Shown here: one piece after another, positions 7,544 through 14,787 of the stretch
How the letters are laid out: the number at the start of each line of letters is the position of its first letter
Position numbering within the stretch: the stretch's first letter is position 1
Origin: JBGPYB01 sp041493035
GTDB lineage: Bacteria > Acidobacteriota > Vicinamibacteria > Fen-336
Direction of reading: 5' to 3'
Length of the DNA stretch: 19,655 nucleotides
Assembly: GCA_041493035.1 (NCBI GenBank)
Contig: JBGPYB010000089.1
Location: 1-19,655 of the forward strand
Made by a program: the position numbers and the translations under genes
The notes under the pieces: generated by a model
Seen by the model: the letters and a program-made list of their open reading frames with translations, nothing else
Databases searched by the model: none
What the model was told of the DNA's origin: nothing

Positions 7544-9466
7544 ATGCAGATCTTCAGGAACTTGACGATTCGACGCAAGATCGTGATCGGATTCGCCCCG
7601 GTGCTGCTGGCCTCCGCACTGCAAGGCTGGTTTGCGATCCGGAAGCTCGACGCCGTGGACGATCTGGCGGAAAGGATCAGCCGCGGAGAGCTCTCCGCGG
7701 CAGCCATCCACCAGCTCCGCGAGGACGCCCGCGGGGTCATCGTGGCCATGGTGGTGGCCTCCATCGCGCTGGGCTTGCTCCTCGCGTTCTTCCTGGCCCG
7801 CCTCATCGCCGACCCCCTCGAGCAACTGGGCGTCACCACCGACCAGGTCTCCAAGGGGGATCTCACCATCGAGATCGTGAGCCTCTCTCGCGACGAGGTC
7901 GGCTGGATCGAGCACTTGATACGCACGATGGTCAAGAACCTTCGGGAGATGGTCGAGCGGGTCACCGCCGCCTCGCATACGGTGGCCTCGTCGGCCGGAG
8001 AGATCTCCGCCAACGCCAAGCTCATCACCGGCGGGGCCCGCACCCAGGCCCAAGCGGCGGGGGAGACGTCGAAATCGATGGAGCAGATGGCCGCCTCCAT
8101 CCAGACCGTTGCGGGGAGCGCCCAGAGCCTGGCCAGCTACGCCGAGGAGACCTCGAGCTCCATCAGCGAGATGAGCGCGTCCATCGAGGAGGTGGCCAAA
8201 TCGATCGGCGTCCTTGCCGCCCGCGTGGCGGAGGCGTCGGCCACCATCGAAGAGATGACGGTCTCCACTGACCAGTCGGCCAAGAACCTCGAAACCGTGG
8301 CTGGGACCCTGGCGGAGAGCTCCGCCACCATCCAACAGATGATGTCGTCCATCGAGGCCGCGGCGCGCAACGCCGAGGTCCTGAGCCTGGCCGCCTCCCA
8401 GGTCAGCCGGACCACGGCCGAGATGGGGGGGGACGTCATCGAGGTCGCCAACATCGCCAAGGAGGCCGACAAGATCAGCCGGCGCGCCAGCGAGGACGCC
8501 CGCCTGGGTGACGCCGCCGTGGCCAAGACCCTGGGGGGGATGAAGAGCATCTCCGGCGTCATGGAAGACGTGGCTCGGGTCATCACGGGGCTGGGGAAGC
8601 GCTCGCAGGAGATCGGCAAGATCGTGGAGCTCATCGAGGACATCGCCGACCAGACGAACCTCCTGGCCCTCAACGCTGCCATCGAGGCCGCGCGAGCCGG
8701 GGACGCGGGGCGCGGCTTCGCGGTGGTGGCGGACGAGGTGCGCAAGCTCGCCGAGCGCTCCGTGGCGGCCACGAAGGAGATCGTCCAGCTGATTCGCCAC
8801 GTCCAGGAGGAGACCACCGACGCCGTAGGGACGGCCCAGGCCGGCGCCGCCGAGACGAAGGCGGGCATTGGCCTCGCCGACGAGGCGAGCCTCGCCTTGA
8901 GGCGGATCCTGGAGTCCGTCTCCCGCTCCAGCCAGCTCATGGCCGAGATCGCCACCTCCACGGCCAAGCAATCCCGCGCCTCGGACGAGTTGTCGCGCAC
9001 GGTCGCCGACCTCAACTCTTCGGCGGAGCAGGTCACGACGGCCGTCCGGGAGCAGGCGGCGGGCTCGAAGTACATCCGTCAGGCCATCGAGGAAAGCAAC
9101 ACGGTCATGGCCGGGGTGACGTCCTCCACGAAGGAGCAGGCTCTCGGGGGGCGCCAGATCCGGCTCTCGATCGGGGACATCGACAGCATCGCCTCCCAAG
9201 TCAACATCGCGACCAGCCAGCAGGCCGAGGGGAGCCGGCTGATCGTTCAGGCCGTGAAGAACATGAGCAGCATGACGCAGCAGGTCTTGCACGCCACCGC
9301 CGACCAGAAGCGCGACGGGGCGGTGGTGGTGAAGGCCATGCAGAACATCCTGGAGATCGCGAACGACAACCTGGCAACCATCGAGGAGACGTCCAAGGCC
9401 ACGGCTGATCTCGCCCGGCAGGCGGAGGACCTGGCGACGTTCATCGCGGCGTTCCGGGTGAAGTAG
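7544..9466 (+). CDS. Methyl-accepting chemotaxis protein with a minimal sensor region
   Basis: A 640-residue chemoreceptor that controls a CheA kinase through CheW. Start ATG 7544 gives MQIFRNLTIRRK before TM1 (~12-32); a longer frame to 7367 is low-quality sequence. TM2 is ~64-87, so only about 30 residues lie between the membrane segments and there is no periplasmic ligand domain. A HAMP domain (~88-140) follows, then a very long coiled coil whose hairpin tip ADQTNLLALNAAIEAARAGDAGRGFAVVADEVRKLAERS (about 368-405) is canonical. The coiled coil shows a 28-residue repeat on both arms. There is no C-terminal NWETF-type CheR/CheB tether. It may sense through the membrane, HAMP domain or a partner protein. 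No che genes are in the window. Confidence 0.95.
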   Translation: MQIFRNLTIRRKIVIGFAPVLLASALQGWFAIRKLDAVDDLAERISRGELSAAAIHQLREDARGVIVAMVVASIALGLLLAFFLARLIADPLEQLGVTTDQVSKGDLTIEIVSLSRDEVGWIEHLIRTMVKNLREMVERVTAASHTVASSAGEISANAKLITGGARTQAQAAGETSKSMEQMAASIQTVAGSAQSLASYAEETSSSISEMSASIEEVAKSIGVLAARVAEASATIEEMTVSTDQSAKNLETVAGTLAESSATIQQMMSSIEAAARNAEVLSLAASQVSRTTAEMGGDVIEVANIAKEADKISRRASEDARLGDAAVAKTLGGMKSISGVMEDVARVITGLGKRSQEIGKIVELIEDIADQTNLLALNAAIEAARAGDAGRGFAVVADEVRKLAERSVAATKEIVQLIRHVQEETTDAVGTAQAGAAETKAGIGLADEASLALRRILESVSRSSQLMAEIATSTAKQSRASDELSRTVADLNSSAEQVTTAVREQAAGSKYIRQAIEESNTVMAGVTSSTKEQALGGRQIRLSIGDIDSIASQVNIATSQQAEGSRLIVQAVKNMSSMTQQVLHATADQKRDGAVVVKAMQNILEIANDNLATIEETSKATADLARQAEDLATFIAAFRVK

Positions 9467-9518
9467 GTCGCAGGCAAGGGGTACGAACGGGGCCGCGACT
9501 GGGCGAGGGGGGGCCGGG

Positions 9519-10319
9519 ATGCGGAGCGCAGGTTCGGCGAGCGCCGTGGCGGCGGTATTCCTGGCCGCCGGCCTGGCCGAGGTCCCGGAGCGAACCGGCA
9601 TGGACACGCTGGGAGCCGGCTCCGGCAGGCGTGACCCGGTGGAGATGGCGGCGGTGCCCGGCGGCGACTTCCTGATGGGCTCCGACGATCCCGAGGCGGA
9701 CGCGGACGAGCGACCGGTGGCGCGCATACGGGTCGAAGCGTTCTGGATCGACCGTGTGGAAGTGACCAACGCCCGCTATGGCGCCTGCGTCGAGGCGGGC
9801 ACCTGCTCCCTACCGGCCGGCGCCGCCATGAACGACGCCACGAAGGCGGACCACCCGGTGACCATCGTGAGTTGGGCCCAGGCGGTGGCGTACTGCGCGT
9901 GGGCGAGCAAGCGCCTGCCCACAGAGGCGGAGTGGGAGAAGGCCGCCCGCGGCCTAGGAGCCCGCCGCTATCCCTGCGGCGACCGCTTCGAGCCTGAGCA
10001 GGTGAATGCCGGATATACGGCCGGTACGGCCGCCGTCGGCAGCGACCCCGGTTGCCCCTCGCCCTACGGAGTGCTGGACATGGCCGGCAATGTCTGGGAG
10101 TGGACGTCCTCCCTGTACAAGCCGTACCCGTACGACCCGGGTGATGGCCGTGAGGATCCAACCGCCAGGGGCCCACGTGTCAACCGCGGCGGGAGTTGGT
10201 ACTACGGGGCTTGGTACGCGCGGACGACGTACCGCGCCACCGCGAACCATATCTATCGGCGGATCGCAGACCTGGGGTTCCGCTGCGCCAGCTCCCACGC
10301 ACCGCCCCAACGGTATTGA
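9519..10319 (+). CDS. Secreted SUMF1/FGE-fold protein without the catalytic cysteines
   Basis: A 266-residue protein with a hydrophobic N-terminal segment (residues ~7-20) that looks like a signal peptide, followed by a complete formylglycine-generating-enzyme fold. Recognisable pieces are AAVPGGDFLMGSDD (~44-57), FWIDRVEVTNARY (~75-87), VSWAQAVAYCAWA, RLPTEAEWEKAARG (132-145), GVLDMAGNVWEW (184-195), VNRGGSWYYGAWYAR (221-235) and LGFRCA (252-257). In true formylglycine-generating enzymes RGGSF is followed by CHxSYC; here the matching positions are Tyr and Ala, so sulfatase activation is unlikely. Many bacterial members of the fold act as binding or unknown-function domains. It starts 52 bp after the chemoreceptor with a G-rich ribosome-binding region, so the two may be co-transcribed. 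Confidence 0.88.
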   Translation: MRSAGSASAVAAVFLAAGLAEVPERTGMDTLGAGSGRRDPVEMAAVPGGDFLMGSDDPEADADERPVARIRVEAFWIDRVEVTNARYGACVEAGTCSLPAGAAMNDATKADHPVTIVSWAQAVAYCAWASKRLPTEAEWEKAARGLGARRYPCGDRFEPEQVNAGYTAGTAAVGSDPGCPSPYGVLDMAGNVWEWTSSLYKPYPYDPGDGREDPTARGPRVNRGGSWYYGAWYARTTYRATANHIYRRIADLGFRCASSHAPPQRY

Positions 10320-10376
10320 GCGCACGACCCCCAGTGTAGACTTTGGGAAGTGCGGGCCAGGCCGAAAGGCGGATCG

Positions 10377-10907
10377 ATGAAGCCAGACCAGTTGCGAGCA
10401 GTCCAGGCCCCGCTCAAGGCCCGCTATCGAGAGGACCCGGCGGCGGCCGTAGTCACTCTTACCGCCCGTGGGCGGCTGGGGCTCGAAAGCCTGAGCTGCA
10501 AGGTCGAGACCGGAAAAGCTCTCGTTGAAGCCGGCTTGCATCCCGCGACGGGCGGCACGGGGGTTGCCGCCTGTTCGGGGGACATGCTCCTGGAGGCCTT
10601 GGTTGCCTGTGCCGGGGTCACCTTGACGGCGGTAGCGACCGCGCTCGACGTGCCGATCGCGGGCGGCACGGTGTGCGCCGAGGGCGATCTGGATTTCCGC
10701 GGGACCCTCGGGGTCGTGAAGGATGCGCCCGTCGGCTTCCGGGACATACGACTCCGCTTCGAACTGGAAACGGGAGCGCCTCGGGATCAAGTCGCGAAGG
10801 TCGTGGAGCTCACCGAGCGATACTGTGTGGTCTATCAGACCCTGCGCCACCCGTCGCGGGTGGAGATGACCCACGGGATTCTCGGCCCGGAAGAGGGCCG
10901 GAGCTAA
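10377..10907 (+). CDS. OsmC-family protein (thiol peroxidase-like)
   Basis: A 176-residue soluble protein of the OsmC/Ohr family, thiol-dependent peroxidases acting on organic hydroperoxides. The two conserved cysteine positions are occupied: Cys78 in ALVACAG and Cys150 in ERYCVVYQTL; there are also Cys66 in AACSGD and a few others. The central GGTVCAEGDLDFRGTLG and FRDIRLRFELETGAP fit the family's beta-sheet region. ATG 10377 is chosen over the upstream ATG 10350 because it is preceded by AAAGGCGG at suitable distance and gives the usual length. It ends just before the permease gene on the opposite strand (11 bp). Whether it is a peroxidase or a relative of other function is undecided. Confidence 0.88.
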   Translation: MKPDQLRAVQAPLKARYREDPAAAVVTLTARGRLGLESLSCKVETGKALVEAGLHPATGGTGVAACSGDMLLEALVACAGVTLTAVATALDVPIAGGTVCAEGDLDFRGTLGVVKDAPVGFRDIRLRFELETGAPRDQVAKVVELTERYCVVYQTLRHPSRVEMTHGILGPEEGRS

Positions 10908-10918
10908 GACCGTCGAGT

Positions 10919-11440
10919 CTACTTTCCCGCGAACACCACGAACAGCCACTGACCAACGAGCCCCATGAACGGCGGCAGCAGCACGCCGGGAATGAAGCGG
11001 GCGAGCGTCAGCGGCCAGCCGAGGAGCGGCGCCTCATAGGTCAACATGCGGATCGGGCTGACGAGCGTCTTCGCCGTCACCAGCGCGATGAGGGGGCCGG
11101 GCGCCGCACCGTTCCGGAAGAGGTTGGCGACGGCCGGAAACACGAGGTAGGGGCCACCCGGGATGATGAGACCGGCTCCCCAGCCGACCAGGATGCCCCG
11201 CGCCGGGTGCTCGGCGCCGAGCCAACGCGAGATCACGGGCTGAGGCAGCAGCACCTCCAACAGTCCCGCCAGCAAGAAGCCCAGCGCCAGCTCGATCCAG
11301 ACTCCGCGGAACAGCTTGGCGCTCGCGGCGAGACCGCGCAGTGGCAACGAGGCGTCCTTGACGAGGGCTACGATCAGGGCGACGCCCACCAGCGCCAGCA
11401 GGATCCACAGGCTCGCGTCCACCCTGTTTCGCCTCGTCAC
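10919..11440 (-). CDS. ArsP/DUF318-like small permease, last gene of the pqq operon
   Basis: A 173-residue integral membrane protein with four or five hydrophobic helices: SLWILLALVGVALIVALV, WIELALGFLLAGLLEVLL, ILVGWGAGLIIPGGPYLVFPAVANLF, an ALVTAKTLVSPIRM segment and FIPGVLLPPFMGLVGQWLFVVF. GLIIPGGPYLVFP and the conserved TAxxLxxxxR segment match one half of DUF318/ArsP-type permeases. The start is GTG 11440, whose GTGA overlaps the TGA of pqqE (11439-11437), so it is translationally coupled to PQQ biosynthesis; a longer frame upstream lies inside pqqE and is an artefact. The arsenic-type Cys motifs are not present. Export or uptake of PQQ is an inference from coupling alone. Confidence 0.8.
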   Translation of the reverse strand: MTRRNRVDASLWILLALVGVALIVALVKDASLPLRGLAASAKLFRGVWIELALGFLLAGLLEVLLPQPVISRWLGAEHPARGILVGWGAGLIIPGGPYLVFPAVANLFRNGAAPGPLIALVTAKTLVSPIRMLTYEAPLLGWPLTLARFIPGVLLPPFMGLVGQWLFVVFAGK

Positions 11441-12540
11441 GTCCGCTGAGCTTGCGAGGTCGAACGATACTGGAGCTCGACGGAGCTTCCGGCTTCGCGA
11501 TCCGCCTGTTCTCGCGCCGCTTCGATGAGCCGGTGGTCGGGCGAGAGGGAGCACGCGGGATCCGTCGCCGCGGGGTTGCCGGTGAGGTGGAAGGCCTGGC
11601 ACCGGCAGCCGCCGTAGTCGATCGCGCGACGGTCGCAGCTCCGGCACGGCTCGGGCATCCACTCCTCGCCACGATACCGGTTGAAGCCCGGAGACTCACG
11701 CCAGATCTCCTCGAGGGAGTGCGCACGAACGTTGTCGAACGTGATCCCGGGCAACGTGTGCGCGACGTGGCAGGGAAGCACGAGGCCGTCCGGGCTCACC
11801 AGGATGAAACGGCGGCCCCATCCGTCCATGCACGCCTTCGGGAATTCCGAGTAGTAGTCGGGAAGGACGAAAAGGAGTTCCATCCGGCCCAGCAGCCGCT
11901 GCTTGGCCTCCCTCGCGGCCTTTCGCGCGCGGTCGAGCTGCTCGCGGGCGGGCAGCAGGGCTGCGCGGTTCAATAGCGCCCAGCTAAGGTATTGCGTGTT
12001 GGCAAGCTCCAGTCGGTCGGCGCCGAGGGACTCGGCCAGCGCGACCACCTCTTCGATGTGGTCGAGGTTGTCGCGATGCAGCACGATGTTGAGCGTGAGC
12101 GGAAACCCTAACTCCTTCACCCAGCGCGCCACCGTCAGCTTTCGGTCGAAGGACCGGAGCCCGGCGATGCGGTCCGCCGCCGGCGCGGCGACGTCCTGGA
12201 TGGACACCTGAACGTTGTCCAGACCGAGCTCGCGGAAACCCGCCAGCCGCTCGCGTGTGAGCGGGATGCCGCTGGTGACGAGATTGGTGTAGAGATCGAG
12301 CGCCCGCGCCTCTTCGATGAGCGACTCGATGTCGCTCCGGACGAGGGGCTCGCCGCCGGTCAGGCTGACTTGCACCACGCCGAGCGCTTCCGCCTCGCGG
12401 AAGACCCGCCGCCAGGTCTCCGTGTCCAGCTCCTGGTCGTGACGCGCGTAGTCCAGCGGATTCGAGCAGTACACGCAGCGCAGGGGACACTTGTAGGTCA
12501 GCTCGGCGATCAAGGTGTACGGCCGATTGGCCTCGTTCAT
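11437..12540 (-). CDS. pqqE: PqqE, radical SAM PqqA peptide cross-linking enzyme
   Basis: PqqE makes the carbon-carbon bond between the Glu and Tyr of PqqA using S-adenosylmethionine, with PqqD as peptide chaperone. In 367 residues it has the radical-SAM cluster motif CPLRCVYC (Cys18, 22, 25), the TGGEP motif (~61-65) and the SPASM/auxiliary-cluster cysteines Cys237, 257, 299, 302, 312, 314 and 330 with Asp308 in DYGGCRC, ending TDPACSLSPDH. ATG 12540 overlaps the pqqD stop (ATGA), and the C-terminal TGA overlaps the permease GTG. The frame runs further upstream, but that lies inside pqqD. All key residues I can name are intact. Confidence 0.97.
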   Translation of the reverse strand: MNEANRPYTLIAELTYKCPLRCVYCSNPLDYARHDQELDTETWRRVFREAEALGVVQVSLTGGEPLVRSDIESLIEEARALDLYTNLVTSGIPLTRERLAGFRELGLDNVQVSIQDVAAPAADRIAGLRSFDRKLTVARWVKELGFPLTLNIVLHRDNLDHIEEVVALAESLGADRLELANTQYLSWALLNRAALLPAREQLDRARKAAREAKQRLLGRMELLFVLPDYYSEFPKACMDGWGRRFILVSPDGLVLPCHVAHTLPGITFDNVRAHSLEEIWRESPGFNRYRGEEWMPEPCRSCDRRAIDYGGCRCQAFHLTGNPAATDPACSLSPDHRLIEAAREQADREAGSSVELQYRSTSQAQRT

Positions 12541-12818
12541 GCGTCGCACCTCACGAGGCCCCGCTCTGCGAGCGTGGCCAGGAAACCCAGCGTCTCGCGC
12601 TCGATCGCCTCCCGTGGCTGCTTCGGGTACTTGTCGGCGAGCCGCCCCGCGATCTCGGTGACGGTGTGCTCTCCGGTACAGAGCCGCACGATGTCGGCTG
12701 CGGTGGGGGTGAGCTCGAGCCCCCTCTCCGGATAGAGCAACAGGTAGCGCTCCGTCAGGCGATCGAACCGGATCCGCGCCTTCGCCGCCAGCCGCGGCCG
12801 TGCGTCGGCGGCGATCAC
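12537..12818 (-). CDS. pqqD: PqqD, PqqA-binding peptide chaperone
   Basis: A 93-residue RRE-type (RiPP recognition element) protein that binds the PqqA precursor and presents it to PqqE. It reads MIAADARPRLAAKARIRFD...RYLLLYPERGLELTPTAADIVRLCTGEHTVTEIAGRLADKY, the family's beta-strand plus winged-helix pattern including the YPERGLEL segment. The start is GTG 12818, overlapping the pqqC TGA as GTGA; longer upstream frames read through pqqC. The stop overlaps pqqE (ATGA). It is a separate gene here, not fused to PqqC or PqqE. Confidence 0.95.
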   Translation of the reverse strand: MIAADARPRLAAKARIRFDRLTERYLLLYPERGLELTPTAADIVRLCTGEHTVTEIAGRLADKYPKQPREAIERETLGFLATLAERGLVRCDA

Positions 12819-13537
12819 GGCCGCCGGCCCCAACCGGGATCGACATAGGCGGCGTACACGCAGTCGAGCAGGTGCCAGAGGATCTCCGTCTTCTTGACGA
12901 GCGCGTCCACGCAACGCTGCTGCTCCGGGTAGGTCGTCGCGTGGCGCACCACGAACGCGACCGCCTCGGCGGAGTCGTCCCGCGCCCGCGTGACGCGCGA
13001 GCGGAAGTAGCCGAGCACGTCGGGGCTCACCCAGGGGTAGTGTTTCTCCCACGCCAGGATCCGCTGGGACATCAGGTCGGGGGCGAAGAACTCGGTGAGC
13101 GACGAGGCGACCGCCTCGACCAGCGGCCGGCTCCGCACCAGCTCGACGTAGCTGTCACAGGCGAAACGCACGCCGGGAAGCACGGAGCGGCAGGTCACGA
13201 CCTCCTCGCGATCGAGCCCGACGCCGTCGGCCAGCCGGAGCCAGAGAGCGAGACCCCCCTCTCCCTCCTGCGTGCCGTCATGGTCGTGGACCCGATGGAT
13301 CCACATGCGTCGAAACGCGGGATCGTCGGATTTCGACAGGATGATCGCGTCCTTGATCGGGATGCGCGTCTGGTAGTAATAGCGATTGAGGACCCACTGC
13401 TGGAGCTGGAGCTGCGTGAGCCGACCCTCGTGCATCATCACGTGGTAGGGGTGCTGATCGTGATACCGGCGCGCGCCTTCGGTCCTCAGCCGCTCGAGGA
13501 ACTCCTCCCCGCCGAGCGGCGCCTTGGCCTCGGTCAC
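12815..13537 (-). CDS. pqqC: PqqC, pyrroloquinoline-quinone synthase
   Basis: The cofactor-less oxidase that performs the final ring closure and eight-electron oxidation to PQQ. 240 residues, typical length. Seen are RYHDQHPYHVMMHEG, QLQLQQWVLNRYYYQTRIPIKDAIILSKSDDP, RVHDHDG, SLTEFFAPDLMSQRILAWEKHYPWV and the C-terminal KKTEILWHLLDCVYAAY, all family hallmarks with the His and Tyr/Arg residues of the active-site region. GTG 13537 is the start because it overlaps the pqqB TGA as GTGA; an ATG 24 bp upstream lies inside pqqB. The stop overlaps the pqqD start. Confidence 0.96.
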   Translation of the reverse strand: MTEAKAPLGGEEFLERLRTEGARRYHDQHPYHVMMHEGRLTQLQLQQWVLNRYYYQTRIPIKDAIILSKSDDPAFRRMWIHRVHDHDGTQEGEGGLALWLRLADGVGLDREEVVTCRSVLPGVRFACDSYVELVRSRPLVEAVASSLTEFFAPDLMSQRILAWEKHYPWVSPDVLGYFRSRVTRARDDSAEAVAFVVRHATTYPEQQRCVDALVKKTEILWHLLDCVYAAYVDPGWGRRP

Positions 13538-14457
13538 AGCTCGATCTCCATTCCGTCCCATGCGACCTCCCAGCCGGCGGCAACGGCCATCGCGCGCTCG
13601 GGCGCGTCCTCGCGCAACAGCGGGTTTGTGTTGTTGATATGGATGAAGACCTTGCGCTCGGCCCGCAAGCGCCCGAGGGCTTCCAGGCTTCCGTCGGGCC
13701 CGCCGATGGGAACATGCGCCATCTCATCGGCCCGCTTCGTCCCGAGGCCTCCGGCGATCAGCTCGTCGCCCGACCAGAACGTGCCGTCCAAGAACACGCA
13801 GTTGGCGCCTTCCAGCGCCGCGCGCACCGCCTGGGTGATGCGGCCCACGGCCGCGGCGTAGGCGAGAACCCGTCCCGTCGCCCGCTCGCGGACCCTCAAG
13901 GCGACGCTCTCCTCGGCCTCGGACGGTCGTCCCAGACCCTCGAGGTGGATGGGCGGCTTGCCGGGAACGGCGATTGCCTCGACCGTCAGGCCGCTCGATC
14001 CTCCGCCGTCGAGCGTCAACTCCTCTTCCCGGCCGAGCTTCAAAACGCGCCATGTCACCTGGCCCGGGAAGCGCTCGAGCGTCCGATAGAGCACGTTGCC
14101 TTCCGTGAATCCCCGCCTCACGGCGTCGGTCGCATAGATGGTGATCGGATGCGACTCCCGAAGCGACAAGAGCCCCAGGCAGTGATCGAGGTCGCCGTTC
14201 GTCAGCAGGATTCCCTGAACCGGGCTGTGCCGTGGGGCACGAGGATGCAGGGGTGGGAAACCCTCGATCTGCTGGCGGATCTCGGGGGAGGCGTTCAGAA
14301 GGAACCAAGCCGCTCCGTCGGCCGAAAGGGCGACCGACTCCTGCGTCCGCGACTTCGCCCGGATGCTCGCCTCACGGGCTCCGCGACAGTTCGGGCATCC
14401 GCAGTTCCACTGGGGGAACCCGCCGCCGGCCGCAGAGCCCAGAACTCGGACGAGCAA
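13534..14457 (-). CDS. pqqB: PqqB, metallo-beta-lactamase-fold PQQ biosynthesis protein
   Basis: PqqB hydroxylates or processes the cross-linked PqqA-derived tyrosine-glutamate intermediate. The 307-residue protein begins LVRVLGSAAGGGFPQWNCGCPNC, the family's N-terminus with its zinc-site cysteines, and has LLTNGDLDHCLGLLSLRE, the modified metal-binding loop of PqqB, then HIHLEG-like and INNTNPLL segments. The start is TTG 14457: GGAGG is 7 nt upstream and the residues match where PqqB normally begins; the longer frame to 14511 is Cys/Arg-rich and lies in the pqqA-pqqB hairpin region. The stop overlaps pqqC (GTGA). Confidence 0.95.
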   Translation of the reverse strand: MLVRVLGSAAGGGFPQWNCGCPNCRGAREASIRAKSRTQESVALSADGAAWFLLNASPEIRQQIEGFPPLHPRAPRHSPVQGILLTNGDLDHCLGLLSLRESHPITIYATDAVRRGFTEGNVLYRTLERFPGQVTWRVLKLGREEELTLDGGGSSGLTVEAIAVPGKPPIHLEGLGRPSEAEESVALRVRERATGRVLAYAAAVGRITQAVRAALEGANCVFLDGTFWSGDELIAGGLGTKRADEMAHVPIGGPDGSLEALGRLRAERKVFIHINNTNPLLREDAPERAMAVAAGWEVAWDGMEIEL

Positions 14458-14476
14458 GATCCGGCCTCCACACACA

Positions 14477-14521
14477 CAACAGCTCCGCCTCGGCCGCTCA
14501 GGCCGGGGCAAAGAGCTGCTG
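14477..14521 (-). promoter_or_regulatory. Two-tier hairpin between pqqA and pqqB
   Basis: In the 88-bp gap between pqqA and pqqB, CAGCAGCTC (14521-14513) pairs with GAGCTGTTG (14485-14477), 9 pairs with one G-U. Inside it CGGCC (14505-14501) pairs with GGCCG (14495-14491) around a TGAGC loop. The pqqB GGAGG lies about 8 nt after the outer stem. It could block pqqB translation or protect a short pqqA transcript from decay. There is no U-run, so it is not a classical terminator. Confidence 0.65.
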
Positions 14522-14545
14522 CTAGACTTTGGTGTTCAGCGGCGA

Positions 14546-14632
14546 TTACGGGCGGTTGTCCTCTTCCTGCTGATACCGGCCAATCTCGGTGTCCATGTTC
14601 ACTTCGACAAACTCAGGCGTCGTCCATTCCAT
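14546..14632 (-). CDS. pqqA: PqqA, PQQ precursor peptide
   Basis: A 28-codon ORF, too short for routine gene calling. It reads MEWTTPEFVEV...TEIGRYQQEED and ends NRP. Glu16 and Tyr20 in the EIGRY segment are the E-x-x-x-Y pair that PqqE cross-links and that become the PQQ carbons; the WTTPEF start and the acidic tail are also typical. ATG 14632 has GAGAGGGG about 7 nt upstream. It is the first gene of the pqq operon, 35 nt downstream of the predicted sigma-54 transcription start and 88 bp before pqqB. Its position and pattern make the identification strong despite the size. Confidence 0.93.
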   Translation of the reverse strand: MEWTTPEFVEVNMDTEIGRYQQEEDNRP

Positions 14633-14677
14633 AATCTGTCCCCTCTCGGTCGGTCAGTTCGCCGACGCTGAGACTAA

Positions 14678-14693
14678 AGCACGTTCTGTGCCA
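14678..14693 (-). promoter_or_regulatory. Sigma-54 (-24/-12) promoter of pqqA
   Basis: TGGCACAGAACGTGCT reads as the RpoN consensus TGGCAC-N5-TTGCW with one mismatch (the first T of TTGC is G) and exact GG-to-GC spacing (-24 GG at 14692-14691, -12 GC at 14680-14679). The predicted transcription start is near 14667, giving a 35-nt leader to pqqA. The core is also an imperfect palindrome (GCAC-AGAAC-GTGC), so a repressor site remains an alternative. Confidence 0.7.
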
Positions 14694-14764
14694 CTCCTGG
14701 TATTCCGTAACCTGCTGATAGGGTTAGTGTTGATAAGACGTCGGGGCGCGCCATTTCACCCAGT

Positions 14765-14780
14765 TGGGGGATATGCCCCA
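14765..14780. promoter_or_regulatory. Inverted repeat, candidate upstream activator site
   Basis: TGGGG-GATATG-CCCCA is a 5-bp inverted repeat with a 6-bp spacer, centred about 105 bp upstream of the predicted pqqA transcription start and just 8 bp after the response-regulator stop. That is a usual place for an NtrC-family enhancer site. It has no T-run, so it is not an obvious terminator for the regulator gene. Binding by that regulator is an inference. Confidence 0.45.
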
Positions 14781-14787
14781 CCCATCC

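Noticed and set aside
9470..9497. GTCGC...GCGAC inverted repeat after the chemoreceptor as a terminator
   Set aside because: Arms of 5 bp far apart and no T-run.
7502..9769. 755-codon minus-strand open frame
   Set aside because: It lies antisense to the chemoreceptor, whose fully recognisable domain structure explains the DNA; long antisense frames are expected with G/C-ending codons.
10905..10925. AGAC...GTCT hairpin between the OsmC and permease genes
   Set aside because: Four pairs only, no T-run on either strand.
14715..14745. IHF site between the inverted repeat and the sigma-54 promoter
   Set aside because: Only TATCAA matches; the TTR half of the consensus is missing.
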